In this document: piece by piece, positions 24,834-33,573 of the stretch
Numbering within the stretch: position 1 is the stretch's first letter
How the letters are laid out: each line of letters opens with the position of its first letter
DNA from: Fontivita pretiosa
Lineage (GTDB): Bacteria > Planctomycetota > Phycisphaerae > Tepidisphaerales > Tepidisphaeraceae
Assembly (NCBI RefSeq): GCF_050410795.1
Contig: NZ_CP191258.1
Span: 1,426,001 to 1,490,000 of the forward strand
Direction of reading: 5' to 3'
Length of the DNA: 64,000 nucleotides
The notes under the pieces: model-generated
Seen by the model: the letters and a program-made list of their open reading frames with translations, nothing else
What the model was told of the DNA's origin: nothing
The model's database searches: none
Position numbers and translations under genes: made by a program

Positions 24834-27731
24834 CTACTCTGCCGGCGCCGTCGCCGAGGGAACCGCGAAATCCGGGATCAGCTCCCGCCGGAGCTGCTCA
24901 AAGTCCTGCTTCCACTTCCGCCCGCCCACACGCTGGCCCCAGACGATGTACTGCTGCTTGAGGTAGTTGCCCGCCTCTTCTCCGCCGCGGCCAAGCTTCT
25001 GGTTCGATCGGATCAGCTTCAGAATCGCCTCCCAGTACTGGTCGTTGTCGATGAGTCGCTTCTGCCCGTTCTCGATAGTCTCGATTAACGCCGTGCCCAG
25101 TTTGCGTCCCACCAGCAGCCTGCTGAATCCCTCCGCCGCCTGCTCGTAGTTGCCCAGCTCGTAATGAATCAGCGCGATGCCGAACACGACCTGCGGATCG
25201 TACGGCGCCTCGCCAGCGGATTTGGCGTCAAGCGTCTGGCGATACAACGCCAGATTCTCCGCCGATTCCAGCGCCTGATAGCGCTGAAGCGCCAGTTTCA
25301 GCCCCGCCTCGCGGGCCTTGGGGTCGTCGTGTTCCAGATCGGCGGCGCGGCGCTGGGCCTCGGCGTCGAAGACGCGATAGCGGTAGGTGAACCTGCGGAT
25401 ATTGGGATCGCTGTTGTTGGCCGCCCAGTTGACCAGAAATCCGCTGAGCTGTGCCCGGTTTCTGGCCAGGGATCTCATGGCCGGCGCATCGCCCGCCTGC
25501 TGGGCGCGGTCGAAATCGGCGTTGAGTTTCTGGAGCAGGTTGTAGACGATCTGGGCGCCTCGGGCTCCTTCGGTCCGGTTCAGCAGTTGCACAAGCTGCT
25601 CGGTGGCCTGGTTGTACTGCTCCAACGCCATATAAGCGCGGACGCGCACATTCATGGCTTCGTTCAGCAGCTCATCGCTGTTGGGCAATCCCTGCACCGC
25701 CTGCTCGAAGTTCGCCAGCAGCGACAACGCCCGCTGCGGGTCTTTCTGCTCGCGGCGCGCCAGCTCCGCCGCCAGCAGCGACGTGCGCGCCAGCATCGAC
25801 CGCGCCGCCGCCTGTTCCGCCTGGCCCGACGCCGATGACAGCGACGCCCGCGCCCTGGCATTGACGTCGTCGGCCAGCTTCTGAATCTCCGCCAGGAACT
25901 GTCCCCGCCGCGGAGAGTCCACCGGCTCGTCGGCAAGCTGCTGCTCGATCGCCAGAAGCTGTAAGAATCGCGCCTCCAGCGCCCGCTTATCGTCGGCGGG
26001 CACCAGGCGGTAGTACTCGATCGCCTCGGCCGGCTTGCCATTGAGCTGAAGCCGCCGCGCATACTCGAATGCGAACTCGGTTCGATTGAACGGCTCGGCG
26101 ATCGCAATCGGAAGGAAACGCTCGTAAGCGCGGGTGACGGCCGTATCCTCGCGCGTCTGTTCGTCGGCGCGAAGCTGCCCGATCAGCGCCTGCGCGTTGT
26201 CCAGCGCCAGCCGCGCCTTGTCGGGGTTGGATCTCTTGTGCTCGTCGGCATAGCTGATAAACGCGTCGGCGGCCTCGGGCCCGCGACCCAGCCGCTCCAG
26301 GAAAAACGGCACCAGCAGCGCCGAGGCATCGAGCATCTGCCCGTCGATCTCCGGGCTGCCACGCCTTCGCATCACTTCCCTCGCCGCGTCGATCGCACGC
26401 TCGATCGCCTGCCGGTCGATCTGATCGTCCTTCGGGCGGCGAAGCTCCTGCTCGCCACGCGCGATCAGGGCGCGGAGCATCAGGCCATCCACGCGAGTCA
26501 GGTCCGCATTCTCATCCATCCGCGGCAACAGTTGATCGTAGATGATCCCACGCAGGTCCGGACGCCTGCTCACCAGATCCATCAGCACCTTCACCGCCTG
26601 CTGATTGGCCTGCTCCCTGGCCGACGGATCCCGCGCCAGCTCGGCCTCGAGGGTCTTGATACGATATTCGAGCATGGCGGCGGCGGCGTCGGCACCGTCG
26701 CGCGCGGCTTTGTCCTCAGCAAGATTGGCACGCTGCCAGGCCAGCAGGTCGCTCAGAGCCTGCTTGGCGGCGGTCAGGTTTTTGGCCAGAAGCTCCGTGA
26801 CCGCGCTGAAGTATCTGGCCTCGTACTGCTGGGCGACCGTCGGACGCGGCTCGACCTGATCGTTCAACGTCGCCTCGAACAGCTTGCGCGCCGTGGCAAA
26901 GTCGCCTCGCGTCATCGCCAGCTTGGCCATGCGGTTGCGGACCATGGCGCGATCCGGGTTTTCCGGCACGTCGAACTGCTTGAGATACTCAAACGCCTCC
27001 GACGCCACCTGTCGGCGCTGCGGGCTGGCCGGATCGATCGACAACGCCAGGTAGTACGCCACCATGTGCCGCGTGTACTCCGCCGTCGCCGCCAGACGCT
27101 CCGCCTGCTCGTATTTGGCGATGTACGGACTGTTGGGATCCTTGATCTGGTTGGCGAACTGCTCGGCCTGCTCTTTGGCTCGCTGGGCGCACTTCTCCAG
27201 GATCCGGATGACAGTCTGGACGATCGGGCGAACCGTCGCCTGCGTGCGCGGGTTTTCGCCCCAGTATTCCAGCGTATTGATCTCCCGCTCCACCCCCTGC
27301 GTGATCAGCACAAACGCCTGACGCATCAGCAGATTCGGATCATTGATCGCGGGCAGCGCGCTCTCGATCCCGCGGACGATCTCGGCCACGAGCTGCTGCC
27401 GCTGCGCCGGGCTGAGCCGCGATGACGGATCACTCAGCCGCGACAGCGCGATCAGCGTCCGCCGGCCCTGACGTTCCGCCTGTGGAACGTTGTTCACCTC
27501 AAAGGCATATTCCAGCAGCGAATCCAGCCCCCGGGCCGCAAGCTCATTCATCAGCGCATCATCATCGATCGCGCCCAGCCCCTCCGGCTTCTGTGGCTGC
27601 TGGCTGAGTGCCACTGAGGGCAGCAGAAGCAGAGCGACGAAGACAACGTGATAAGGTGACAGAGTGACAAGGTGAAGCAGAAAACGCCCGGTGATGCTCG
27701 GCAATCTCCGCTTGTCCACAGATCCCATCAT
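24834..27731 (-). CDS. Large exported TPR-like protein
   Basis: A 965-residue mostly helical protein with an N-terminal hydrophobic export signal (HVVFVALLLLPSVALSQQ). The body is a series of TPR-like helical pairs, rich in Ala, Gln and Arg, for example RGDFATARKLFEATLNDQ and YELGNYEQAAEGFSRLLVG. It is the last gene of the leftward VWA-ExbB-ExbD-ExbD unit, beginning about 30 bases after the first ExbD stop. It probably acts as a periplasmic scaffold for that complex. The first codons overlap an intergenic repeat, and the true start could lie a few codons downstream. Confidence 0.8.
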   Translation of the reverse strand: MMGSVDKRRLPSITGRFLLHLVTLSPYHVVFVALLLLPSVALSQQPQKPEGLGAIDDDALMNELAARGLDSLLEYAFEVNNVPQAERQGRRTLIALSRLSDPSSRLSPAQRQQLVAEIVRGIESALPAINDPNLLMRQAFVLITQGVEREINTLEYWGENPRTQATVRPIVQTVIRILEKCAQRAKEQAEQFANQIKDPNSPYIAKYEQAERLAATAEYTRHMVAYYLALSIDPASPQRRQVASEAFEYLKQFDVPENPDRAMVRNRMAKLAMTRGDFATARKLFEATLNDQVEPRPTVAQQYEARYFSAVTELLAKNLTAAKQALSDLLAWQRANLAEDKAARDGADAAAAMLEYRIKTLEAELARDPSAREQANQQAVKVLMDLVSRRPDLRGIIYDQLLPRMDENADLTRVDGLMLRALIARGEQELRRPKDDQIDRQAIERAIDAAREVMRRRGSPEIDGQMLDASALLVPFFLERLGRGPEAADAFISYADEHKRSNPDKARLALDNAQALIGQLRADEQTREDTAVTRAYERFLPIAIAEPFNRTEFAFEYARRLQLNGKPAEAIEYYRLVPADDKRALEARFLQLLAIEQQLADEPVDSPRRGQFLAEIQKLADDVNARARASLSSASGQAEQAAARSMLARTSLLAAELARREQKDPQRALSLLANFEQAVQGLPNSDELLNEAMNVRVRAYMALEQYNQATEQLVQLLNRTEGARGAQIVYNLLQKLNADFDRAQQAGDAPAMRSLARNRAQLSGFLVNWAANNSDPNIRRFTYRYRVFDAEAQRRAADLEHDDPKAREAGLKLALQRYQALESAENLALYRQTLDAKSAGEAPYDPQVVFGIALIHYELGNYEQAAEGFSRLLVGRKLGTALIETIENGQKRLIDNDQYWEAILKLIRSNQKLGRGGEEAGNYLKQQYIVWGQRVGGRKWKQDFEQLRRELIPDFAVPSATAPAE

Positions 27732-27752
27732 CAGATTGTCACCTTGTCATCC
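27650..27752. repeat. Imperfect inverted repeat overlapping a signal-peptide region
   Basis: AAGGTGACAGAGTGACAAGG (from 27653, continuing GTGAA) and the inverted TTGTCACCTTGTCAT (27736-27750) belong to the common 'gtgacaaggtgac' intergenic repeat style. The left part is translated as LHLVTLSPYH in the TPR protein; the right part is upstream of its start codon. Confidence 0.5.
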
Positions 27753-27761
27753 AGTCGTTCA

Positions 27762-28232
27762 TCACCGCGCCGTGGCAAACCCGATCTTCTTGAACTCCGC
27801 GGTCATCGCGGCCTGGTAGACCTCCACCAGATGCTCGTACTTCACCGACCGCGAGGGGCTGATGATGATCTGAACCTTGTCCGGCCCCTTGCCGGCGCGC
27901 CCGAACTGATCGCGCATGCGCGCCAGCCCGGCGGCCAGGGCGTCCTGACTGCCGGTCTGAATCTGTCCCACCCGCGCGATGTAACCATCGCGTGTTGCGT
28001 TCTGATCCACGCGGATCTCCAGCGGCTCATCGGTGGGAAATCCGCCCGGCGGAGGCTGCACCGCCCCGCCGCCGGTTTCGCGCAGCGGCAGATTGCTGAC
28101 CAGATACCACTCGGTGCCGGCGAACGTGCCGGTCATCATCAGGAAGATCAGCAGGACCATCACGACGTCCACCAGCGGCGTCATGTTCGGCCCCGAGTCG
28201 TAGTGAACTTTTTTCGCGCCCTGAATCTTCAT
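27762..28232 (-). CDS. ExbD/TolR-type proton-channel subunit (second copy)
   Basis: A 156-residue inner-membrane protein with one N-terminal transmembrane helix. The phrase NMTPLVDVVMVLLIFLMM contains the conserved membrane Asp (D in LVDV) that carries protons in ExbD/TolR/MotB-like subunits. The periplasmic domain is about 110 residues. It sits between the other exbD and the TPR gene; two different ExbD-like subunits with one ExbB are common in planctomycete envelope clusters. Confidence 0.9.
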   Translation of the reverse strand: MKIQGAKKVHYDSGPNMTPLVDVVMVLLIFLMMTGTFAGTEWYLVSNLPLRETGGGAVQPPPGGFPTDEPLEIRVDQNATRDGYIARVGQIQTGSQDALAAGLARMRDQFGRAGKGPDKVQIIISPSRSVKYEHLVEVYQAAMTAEFKKIGFATAR

Positions 28233-28306
28233 CTTTTCATGTCACCAGCCTCTGGCCCAAGCCCGGCTCGCGCACGAGTGCGACACCCGTGAAACGCAGC
28301 CGCGAA

Positions 28307-28867
28307 TCAACGCGTCTTGCGCACTGTGCTGAAGTTGACGTTGCGGACATTGGCCTCCATACACGCCCGCAGGACCGGCTCCAGGCTGCCGTAGGTCAAT
28401 CCCGCGCGGCGAGGCTCGCGGTCCTCCAACCCCTTGTCGCCCCGGATGATGACGCTGAGATGCTCGTTGTCGGCGTTCTCGTCGCTGCCGCCGGGGCGAC
28501 CGTCCCGTCCGAAGCGCAGTCGCCGCAGCACCTCCGTCAGCGGCCGCCGGCCCGTCAGCGGGTCCACCACCTTCAGCTCCACCGGCCTGCCTGTCCTGCT
28601 CACCGATCCATCGGCCTCCACCAGCGCCGTGACGAACGGCTGGCCGGCCACCTCGCGCACGTTCAGCACGATCGAGCTGCCCGCGCCGATGTCCTTGATC
28701 TCCTTGCCCAGTGCGCTGGCCGGCAGCTCGATGTCCTGCTCGGCGCCGGTCGTCACCCCGATCTTGGCCACCAGCATGAAGAAGATGATCAGGCACATCA
28801 CGATGTCGATCAGCGGCGTGACGTTGACGTTGCCTTCCTTGATGTCGGGCATGCGACGAATTCGCAT
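28307..28867 (-). CDS. ExbD/TolR-type proton-channel subunit (first copy)
   Basis: A 186-residue membrane protein with the ExbD signature NVTPLIDIVMCLIIFFMLVA, including the proton-carrying Asp. The periplasmic domain is longer than in the neighbouring copy and has an insertion with GRDGRPGGSDENADNEH. It begins about 30 bases after the ExbB gene, and the two ExbD proteins share only the membrane region, so they probably have distinct partners. Confidence 0.9.
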   Translation of the reverse strand: MRIRRMPDIKEGNVNVTPLIDIVMCLIIFFMLVAKIGVTTGAEQDIELPASALGKEIKDIGAGSSIVLNVREVAGQPFVTALVEADGSVSRTGRPVELKVVDPLTGRRPLTEVLRRLRFGRDGRPGGSDENADNEHLSVIIRGDKGLEDREPRRAGLTYGSLEPVLRACMEANVRNVNFSTVRKTR

Positions 28868-28895
28868 CGCGCACCTCCGTCGTCAGTCGCTTCTG

Positions 28896-29828
28896 TCATG
28901 GTTGCGGAGAGATGCTGGGCTTGGCCCGGCCCATCGCCGGTGGAGGCGGAGCCACCGGCTGGGGAATCCCGATGTTCGGCTGCGGCGCGGCGCGCATCCC
29001 AGCCGGGATCGTCGGCGAAGGCACGGCGGGCCTGGCCTCGGCGGGCTTGATCATCAAAAGCAGCTCCTCGGCCACCAGCGCGCCGCGGATCGTCAGCCGG
29101 TCCACCATCGTCCGCAGAACGCCGAACGCCGCCAGACATGGCACCGCCAGAAACAACCCCAGAAACGTGTGCGCCAGCGCCTTGCTGATGCCGTGCGCAA
29201 GCTGAGCCGGATTGGCATTGCCTCCCGCCGCGTGCATCTCGCTGAACGCGTCGATCATCCCAAGCACCGTCCCCAGCAGCCCCAGCAGCGGCCCGAGGTT
29301 CCCGATGATGTTCAGGTACTCGATCTTGCGGAACTGCTCGGCGGTCTGCTCGCCAATGGCGGTTTCCATCGCCTCCTTCATCGCGCTGAAGGATGGGGCC
29401 CGCTTCAGGGCCGGGTTCAGGGCCTTGCTGATGAAGCTGGGGTCCTGCTCGGTGAACTCGATCAGCTCGCGAAAGCGACGCTGCGCGATCATCTCCCGGA
29501 TCAGGTTGGTGGTCTGCGGGGGCATGAACACGGCGGCGCGGTTCTTGATGAAGCCCTGGATGATCAGCGTCAGACCGGTCACCGACAGAAGGATGATAAT
29601 GAAGAAGACAAAGTCGATGTTCTGGAGGATCAGTGCCGCAAGCCCGACCTTCTGTGCCGCCGGTGTTGCGCCGGGCGTCGCGGAAGGCGCCGCTGCCGAA
29701 GGCACAGCCCCGCCGGGCGCGGGCGAGTCCTGTGCGTGGCTGCCGCTGGTGCTGAGCAACACCCCCGCCGCCAGCAGCATCCCCGCCAGCAGAATCAATC
29801 TGAGCTTCGATGTCGCATATCGCCGCAT
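28896..29828 (-). CDS. MotA/TolQ/ExbB proton-channel family protein
   Basis: A 310-residue protein with a cleavable export signal, an Ala/Pro-rich linker, and a TolQ/ExbB-type body. A membrane segment lies at about residues 65-85 (NIDFVFFIIILLSVTGL) and two more at about 170-230 (NIIGNLGPLLGLLGTVLGMI and FLGLFLAVPCLAAFGVL) flanking the conserved GLLGTVxGM motif. A Pro-rich tail closes the protein. The ATG at 29828 has AAGGATG upstream and is preferred to the longer frame. It works with the ExbD proteins to use the proton gradient for envelope work. Confidence 0.9.
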   Translation of the reverse strand: MRRYATSKLRLILLAGMLLAAGVLLSTSGSHAQDSPAPGGAVPSAAAPSATPGATPAAQKVGLAALILQNIDFVFFIIILLSVTGLTLIIQGFIKNRAAVFMPPQTTNLIREMIAQRRFRELIEFTEQDPSFISKALNPALKRAPSFSAMKEAMETAIGEQTAEQFRKIEYLNIIGNLGPLLGLLGTVLGMIDAFSEMHAAGGNANPAQLAHGISKALAHTFLGLFLAVPCLAAFGVLRTMVDRLTIRGALVAEELLLMIKPAEARPAVPSPTIPAGMRAAPQPNIGIPQPVAPPPPAMGRAKPSISPQP

Positions 29829-29842
29829 GTCACATCCTTCTT

Positions 29843-30949
29843 CTACAAATCCTGCCGATCGATGATCCTGCACACCCCTCCGTTCTCCGAAGCAATGGTG
29901 CGGACGACCTTTTCCAGCTCCGGGCTGTGGGTGCTGCGGATCAGGATCACGTTCACCCGCACCTTGCGGTCCGCATTCAGCCTGCGGAATTCGTTGATCA
30001 CGGCGTCGAAGCTCACGACTGCTTCGAAACCGTCGGTCAGCACGTAAATCAGCTCCGGCTGCTGTTGAAACGCCAGGCGGATCGCTGGCAGCGGATCCGT
30101 CGATCCGGCGCTGGTCATCTTCTGCGACAGCTCGAAGGCCCGGCGTTTCTGCTCGGGATTGGCCATCACCAGCCGGTCTTTGCTCAGCGCGATCACGTCC
30201 ACATCAGAGAAGAAAATGACGTTGAAGGCCTGGATCGGCTTCAAGACTTCCACGGCCTTTCGCAGCTCGTCCTGTACGCGTGGGAACACGCCCCACATGG
30301 AGCCGGAGGCATCGCAGATATAGACGACTTTTCGGGCGTTGCCGGAGATGCCCATGAACGGGGACTTTGGCCCCAGCCCCTGTCCGCCGCCGGGCACGCC
30401 GAACGGCGCCATCGGCCCGCCGCCTTCTCCGCCGGCGCCGCCGCTTCCCTGGGGTCCTGAGCCGGCGATGCCGCTGCGCAGCCCCAGGCCGATCACCGAA
30501 TCCGCCGCGTCCGGCGCCGCCCCGGCCATCAGCGTACTGGTCAGCGATTCGCTGCGTTTCTGCGCCCAGCCGTCGGCGGCGGTGATGTGCGGGTCCACGT
30601 CCTGTGCCGCCGACAGGTTCGGATCGCCTCCCAGCCCCGGATTGGGCAATCCACCCACGTCGGCGTTCTCCACAATCGCCGCCTCGGGGATGATCACCTG
30701 CTCGCGCGTGGGGCTGACCATCTGCGGCACTGTCTTCAGCAGCGCATAGCCAATGATCAGCAGCGACAGGTGAAACACGATCGACGTCGCCAGCGGCAGC
30801 AGATTCTGCACCGTCGGGTTGCGCAGGAAGCTGACGTGCACCAGCGGGGCAGGAGGATTTTGTCCTGCGGCCGGCGGCGGCCCGTCGGCAGCGGAGAGCT
30901 GCGCCTCGGGAAAGCGGGCCGCTTCGGACATCGGCTGCTGGATCGACAT
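29843..30949 (-). CDS. VWA-domain membrane protein
   Basis: A 368-residue protein with one transmembrane helix near residues 45-70 (LPLATSIVFHLSLLIIGYAL), a Gly/Pro-rich linker and a C-terminal von Willebrand A domain. The MIDAS metal site is visible as DASGSMWG (about 212) and the later TDGFE. The start ATG 30949 follows AGGAAG; the longer upstream frame has no such support. It is the first gene of the leftward unit with ExbB, ExbD, ExbD and the TPR protein, and may bind partners in a Mg-dependent way on the periplasmic side. Confidence 0.85.
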   Translation of the reverse strand: MSIQQPMSEAARFPEAQLSAADGPPPAAGQNPPAPLVHVSFLRNPTVQNLLPLATSIVFHLSLLIIGYALLKTVPQMVSPTREQVIIPEAAIVENADVGGLPNPGLGGDPNLSAAQDVDPHITAADGWAQKRSESLTSTLMAGAAPDAADSVIGLGLRSGIAGSGPQGSGGAGGEGGGPMAPFGVPGGGQGLGPKSPFMGISGNARKVVYICDASGSMWGVFPRVQDELRKAVEVLKPIQAFNVIFFSDVDVIALSKDRLVMANPEQKRRAFELSQKMTSAGSTDPLPAIRLAFQQQPELIYVLTDGFEAVVSFDAVINEFRRLNADRKVRVNVILIRSTHSPELEKVVRTIASENGGVCRIIDRQDL

Positions 30950-31200
30950 CGCGACGACTTCCTGGAACGTTTGCGGTTTCCGCGATTCGTGCGTGCTTTG
31001 CGTCTGCACGACCCCGCCGCAGGCTCCCACGCGCCCGAGCATTCACCAGCAGGAATGACCCGCACGGCCCGGGCGGAAACCTTGCCTGCGGTCCGGATCC
31101 ATTCGACGTACCGTGCTCACCTTCCCGCCGTGCATTCTAAGCACAGCTTTGGGCAGGAAAAGCGGACTGTTCGGCTTTTTTTCGCGAATCGCGGCAACGG

Positions 31201-31206
31201 TATAAT
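31201..31206 (+). promoter_or_regulatory. -10 box TATAAT, very close to a start codon
   Basis: A perfect TATAAT lies 11 bases before the ATG at 31218, with no Shine-Dalgarno sequence between. Transcription would begin about 5 bases before the ATG, so the message would have a very short leader. No good -35 box is visible; the spacer region is T-rich. Confidence 0.55.
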
Positions 31207-31217
31207 ACTTTTGCCCG

Positions 31218-31859
31218 ATGCTGCTCAAACGTATTGCCATCGTTGTGTCGCTGGTGCTGGCCGGGGGCGTGGCGCTGCTGTGGGGCCGCAGCTACGCCGT
31301 CGGCGACCGCTACCGATGGGTACGCATTCAGGATGCGCCCTCGGGGCGATTCGTGATGAGCAGCGGGGGCTTCGCCACCGGGATCGGCGGCATCCGGTTC
31401 GTCTACGAAGCCGTGGACAGCACCGACCCCAATGTAATCGATCGGACCCGACGACGGCTGGACGGGATCAGCCGCTGGGCGCCGCCAGGATACCGCACCA
31501 TCGACCCGCCTCGTTACCCGATGCGCGAGGCGAGCAACGATTCGGTCCTGGCGTCGCTGGGGTTTCATTTCGATCACTGGAGCAACAGTTCGCCGACCAG
31601 CCGCCAACGACAATTGACTGTCACGGTGCCGTTCTGGGCCATCTTCCTGGCGCTGATCGGCTACCCCCTGGGGCGATACGTGGCGGGGGTGGTGCGGCGT
31701 CAAAGGGAGGATCGCCTGGCGTTGGGACTGTGCCCACGATGCGGCGTGCCGTTGAACGATGCCTTGTCGCGATGTCCCGGATGCGATCGCCCGATTCCAC
31801 GTCCCAACACGACCGAAAACGCATTGAGCTCCGCCAGCGAAGCTCGCTCGGCGGTGTGA
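31218..31859 (+). CDS. Membrane protein with C-terminal zinc ribbon
   Basis: A 213-residue protein, unrecognised. It has an N-terminal membrane helix (IAIVVSLVLAGGVALLW), an extracytoplasmic segment of about 110 residues, a second helix near residues 135-155 (VPFWAIFLALIGYPLGRYV), and a cytosolic zinc-ribbon-like tail with CPRC (C172, C175) and CPGC (C187, C190). This two-helix plus zinc-ribbon layout is frequent among small planctomycete proteins of unknown role. It is followed at 38 bases by the truncated membrane gene. Confidence 0.75.
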   Translation: MLLKRIAIVVSLVLAGGVALLWGRSYAVGDRYRWVRIQDAPSGRFVMSSGGFATGIGGIRFVYEAVDSTDPNVIDRTRRRLDGISRWAPPGYRTIDPPRYPMREASNDSVLASLGFHFDHWSNSSPTSRQRQLTVTVPFWAIFLALIGYPLGRYVAGVVRRQREDRLALGLCPRCGVPLNDALSRCPGCDRPIPRPNTTENALSSASEARSAV

Positions 31860-31896
31860 GCCGCGTGGCTACCAGTCATTGCCGACACCGGATCGA

Positions 31897-32210
31897 ATGC
31901 TGCTGATCGTCGCGATTCTCATCGCCGCAACCGTTCCGGCCGTGTGGGCGACCGGCCGAATCCTGAGCATCGATCATGCCCCGCCGCTGCTGCGACGCCT
32001 GGCCGGCTGGTTCGTGCCCTGGGGGGCATGCGTGTGGCTGGCCTGGTCGCTGATGTGGCAGGCGAACCTTCCCCGGCTGGACTGGAACGCCTGCCGACTG
32101 GCGCCGGTTGTGGGCATGCTGTACGGCTACAGGCTGTACAACGTCCCGGAGCAGGGTCCGATCAGCACACACATCTATGGCCCGGTGTGGGCGCTGGCAA
32201 TGCTGCCGGC
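31897..32210 (+). pseudogene. Truncated multi-pass membrane protein, cut by the repeat array
   Basis: From ATG 31897 the frame encodes about 104 residues of a membrane protein: helices at about 2-19 (LLIVAILIAATVPAVWATG) and 36-52, then GYRLYNVPEQGPISTHIYGP, a phrase like those in planctomycete glycosyltransferase-39-like proteins. At 32209 the sequence switches abruptly to the tandem-repeat unit. Downstream the same frame stays open without stop through out-of-frame toxin sequence into the first immunity gene (to 33555), so a 553-residue chimeric protein could be made. The remainder of the membrane gene is not found on the far side of the array. Confidence 0.65.
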
Positions 32211-32497
32211 GGCGAACGTTTCCCGATGTCGTGATCGCCGGGCAGAGCATGATCGAAATCAAGCGAGTACAATCGCTGCAACTGACCGACCAGTTCAGAG
32301 CACAGATCCAGGCGGCGAAAGAGCATGGATTGAACTATCGGATCATCGTTTCGGATACCCTGGTTGGAGATCCGCATCCAGACCTTACGGGTCTGATGAC
32401 GGATCTGCTCTTGAACCGGGCCAACGGAAAGACCGCGAGCATCGAAAAGTACGACAGCATTCAGAGGAAGCTGGTGAAGATATGGCCCTTGGAATAG
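32209..32497 (+). pseudogene. Toxin copy 1, lacking its 5' third
   Basis: Encodes the last 94 residues of the 157-residue nuclease-like protein found complete in the next two units. It keeps the catalytic-looking core (FPDVV and SMIEIKR) but not the N-terminal helical part. No start codon with a ribosome-binding site is present in this frame, and the sequence before it belongs to the broken membrane gene in another frame. Probably not made as an active toxin. Confidence 0.75.
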
Positions 32498-33555
32498 GCA
32501 TGGCATACCTGAGTTTTGTTGCTGAAGAGATGCTATCAGACGACGCGCTCGTTCAGCTCACGCTCGACTTTGCGGCGCGATTCCCACGCCTGGCTCCCCA
32601 GGAGATCGGGTTGAAGCCGGAAGCGGTCAGATTCGATTCCGCCAGGCTCAAATCGGTGCTGACCCCGGAGCGACTGGAGTTCGGTTGGAGTTGGAGACGA
32701 AGTAGACCTGACATAGAAGGTCGCAGATCGCGCGACCCCCGTGATGGGGACGAGAATGAGTACCTCTCCATCGACTTGGATCATGTCGAGCAGCAGGAAC
32801 TGCTCGAGGTGGCCGAGTGGTATGCCCAGCGGGTGCGACTGGCATACGCTCACATCCATGTCCTGTCCGAGCCGGAGGCGCAGCATGCGGCCGCGCGAGG
32901 TTTGGCCTTCCTGGGAATATCGCCTCAGGCTCACAAAGATCCACAGGCATGGAGCTACTACCCGCGGAATCTGAATCAGCTCTGCAACGGCATTCCCGAC
33001 CTGTGCTGGGTGACGGTCTTCGGGCCGATGTACGTCCGTCACTTTGGTCGCGAGCGGCTGCTGTCGGCCCCGGCGCCGGTCGTGCGCGAGATCGCGACGG
33101 ATACCATCCTGCTGCAACTGAGCCACAGCTACACTGAGGTCGCCACGGACTGGGAGAAGTTCAATGCCACGCGCGAGGCGGTCATCGACCATCTCGGCCG
33201 CGAGTGCTTCAACCGCAGTGCACGCCCAGCGATCCCCCACCCAGCGGACAGCTGCGACGCACGGCTCGTGGATGTGGATCCGCGTTTCATCCCGCGGGAG
33301 TTGATGCCCCGGCGACAGAAGTTTCTCGCCGCCGCCTCGACTCCGCCCGAAGCCCTGCCCCCGCCGCTGACTAGCCTTGAGGAAATGCTCGCGCACGTTG
33401 GCCGACTGAAGGTGATAACGATCATGGGTTCGCGCGTCCTGATCGATAAGGAGCGAAAGGAGCTGATCGGGTTCGCCGATCCGAAACTGGCCGAGGAATG
33501 GATCGACAAGCTCATCGCCGCCGGGGTGGAGGCGCAGGGGACGAGTCAACGGTGA
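32482..33555 (+). CDS. Putative immunity protein, copy 1
   Basis: A 357-residue soluble protein without signal peptide, starting 16 bases inside the toxin stop; the ATG at 32500 is an alternative. No family was recognised with certainty. The central part (GIPDLCWVTVFGPMYVRHFG, then LLQLSHSY) resembles the core of DUF3396/Imm52-type immunity proteins. Pairing with a nuclease-like gene in every unit supports an immunity role. Copy 1 differs from the others near residues 252-264 by a lost base followed by a gained base, which replaces about 13 residues (SARPAIPHPADSC in place of VRTPSDPPPSGQR) and then restores the frame. Confidence 0.7.
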   Translation: MALGIGMAYLSFVAEEMLSDDALVQLTLDFAARFPRLAPQEIGLKPEAVRFDSARLKSVLTPERLEFGWSWRRSRPDIEGRRSRDPRDGDENEYLSIDLDHVEQQELLEVAEWYAQRVRLAYAHIHVLSEPEAQHAAARGLAFLGISPQAHKDPQAWSYYPRNLNQLCNGIPDLCWVTVFGPMYVRHFGRERLLSAPAPVVREIATDTILLQLSHSYTEVATDWEKFNATREAVIDHLGRECFNRSARPAIPHPADSCDARLVDVDPRFIPRELMPRRQKFLAAASTPPEALPPPLTSLEEMLAHVGRLKVITIMGSRVLIDKERKELIGFADPKLAEEWIDKLIAAGVEAQGTSQR

Positions 33556-33573
33556 CGACGTCGCTGGACTGCC

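Noticed and set aside
31879..33555. A single 558-codon open frame from the membrane gene through the first immunity gene, read as one protein family.
   Set aside because: The middle part (about 32211-32481) is toxin sequence in the wrong frame, so it is a junction product and not a natural domain fusion; kept as a finding instead.
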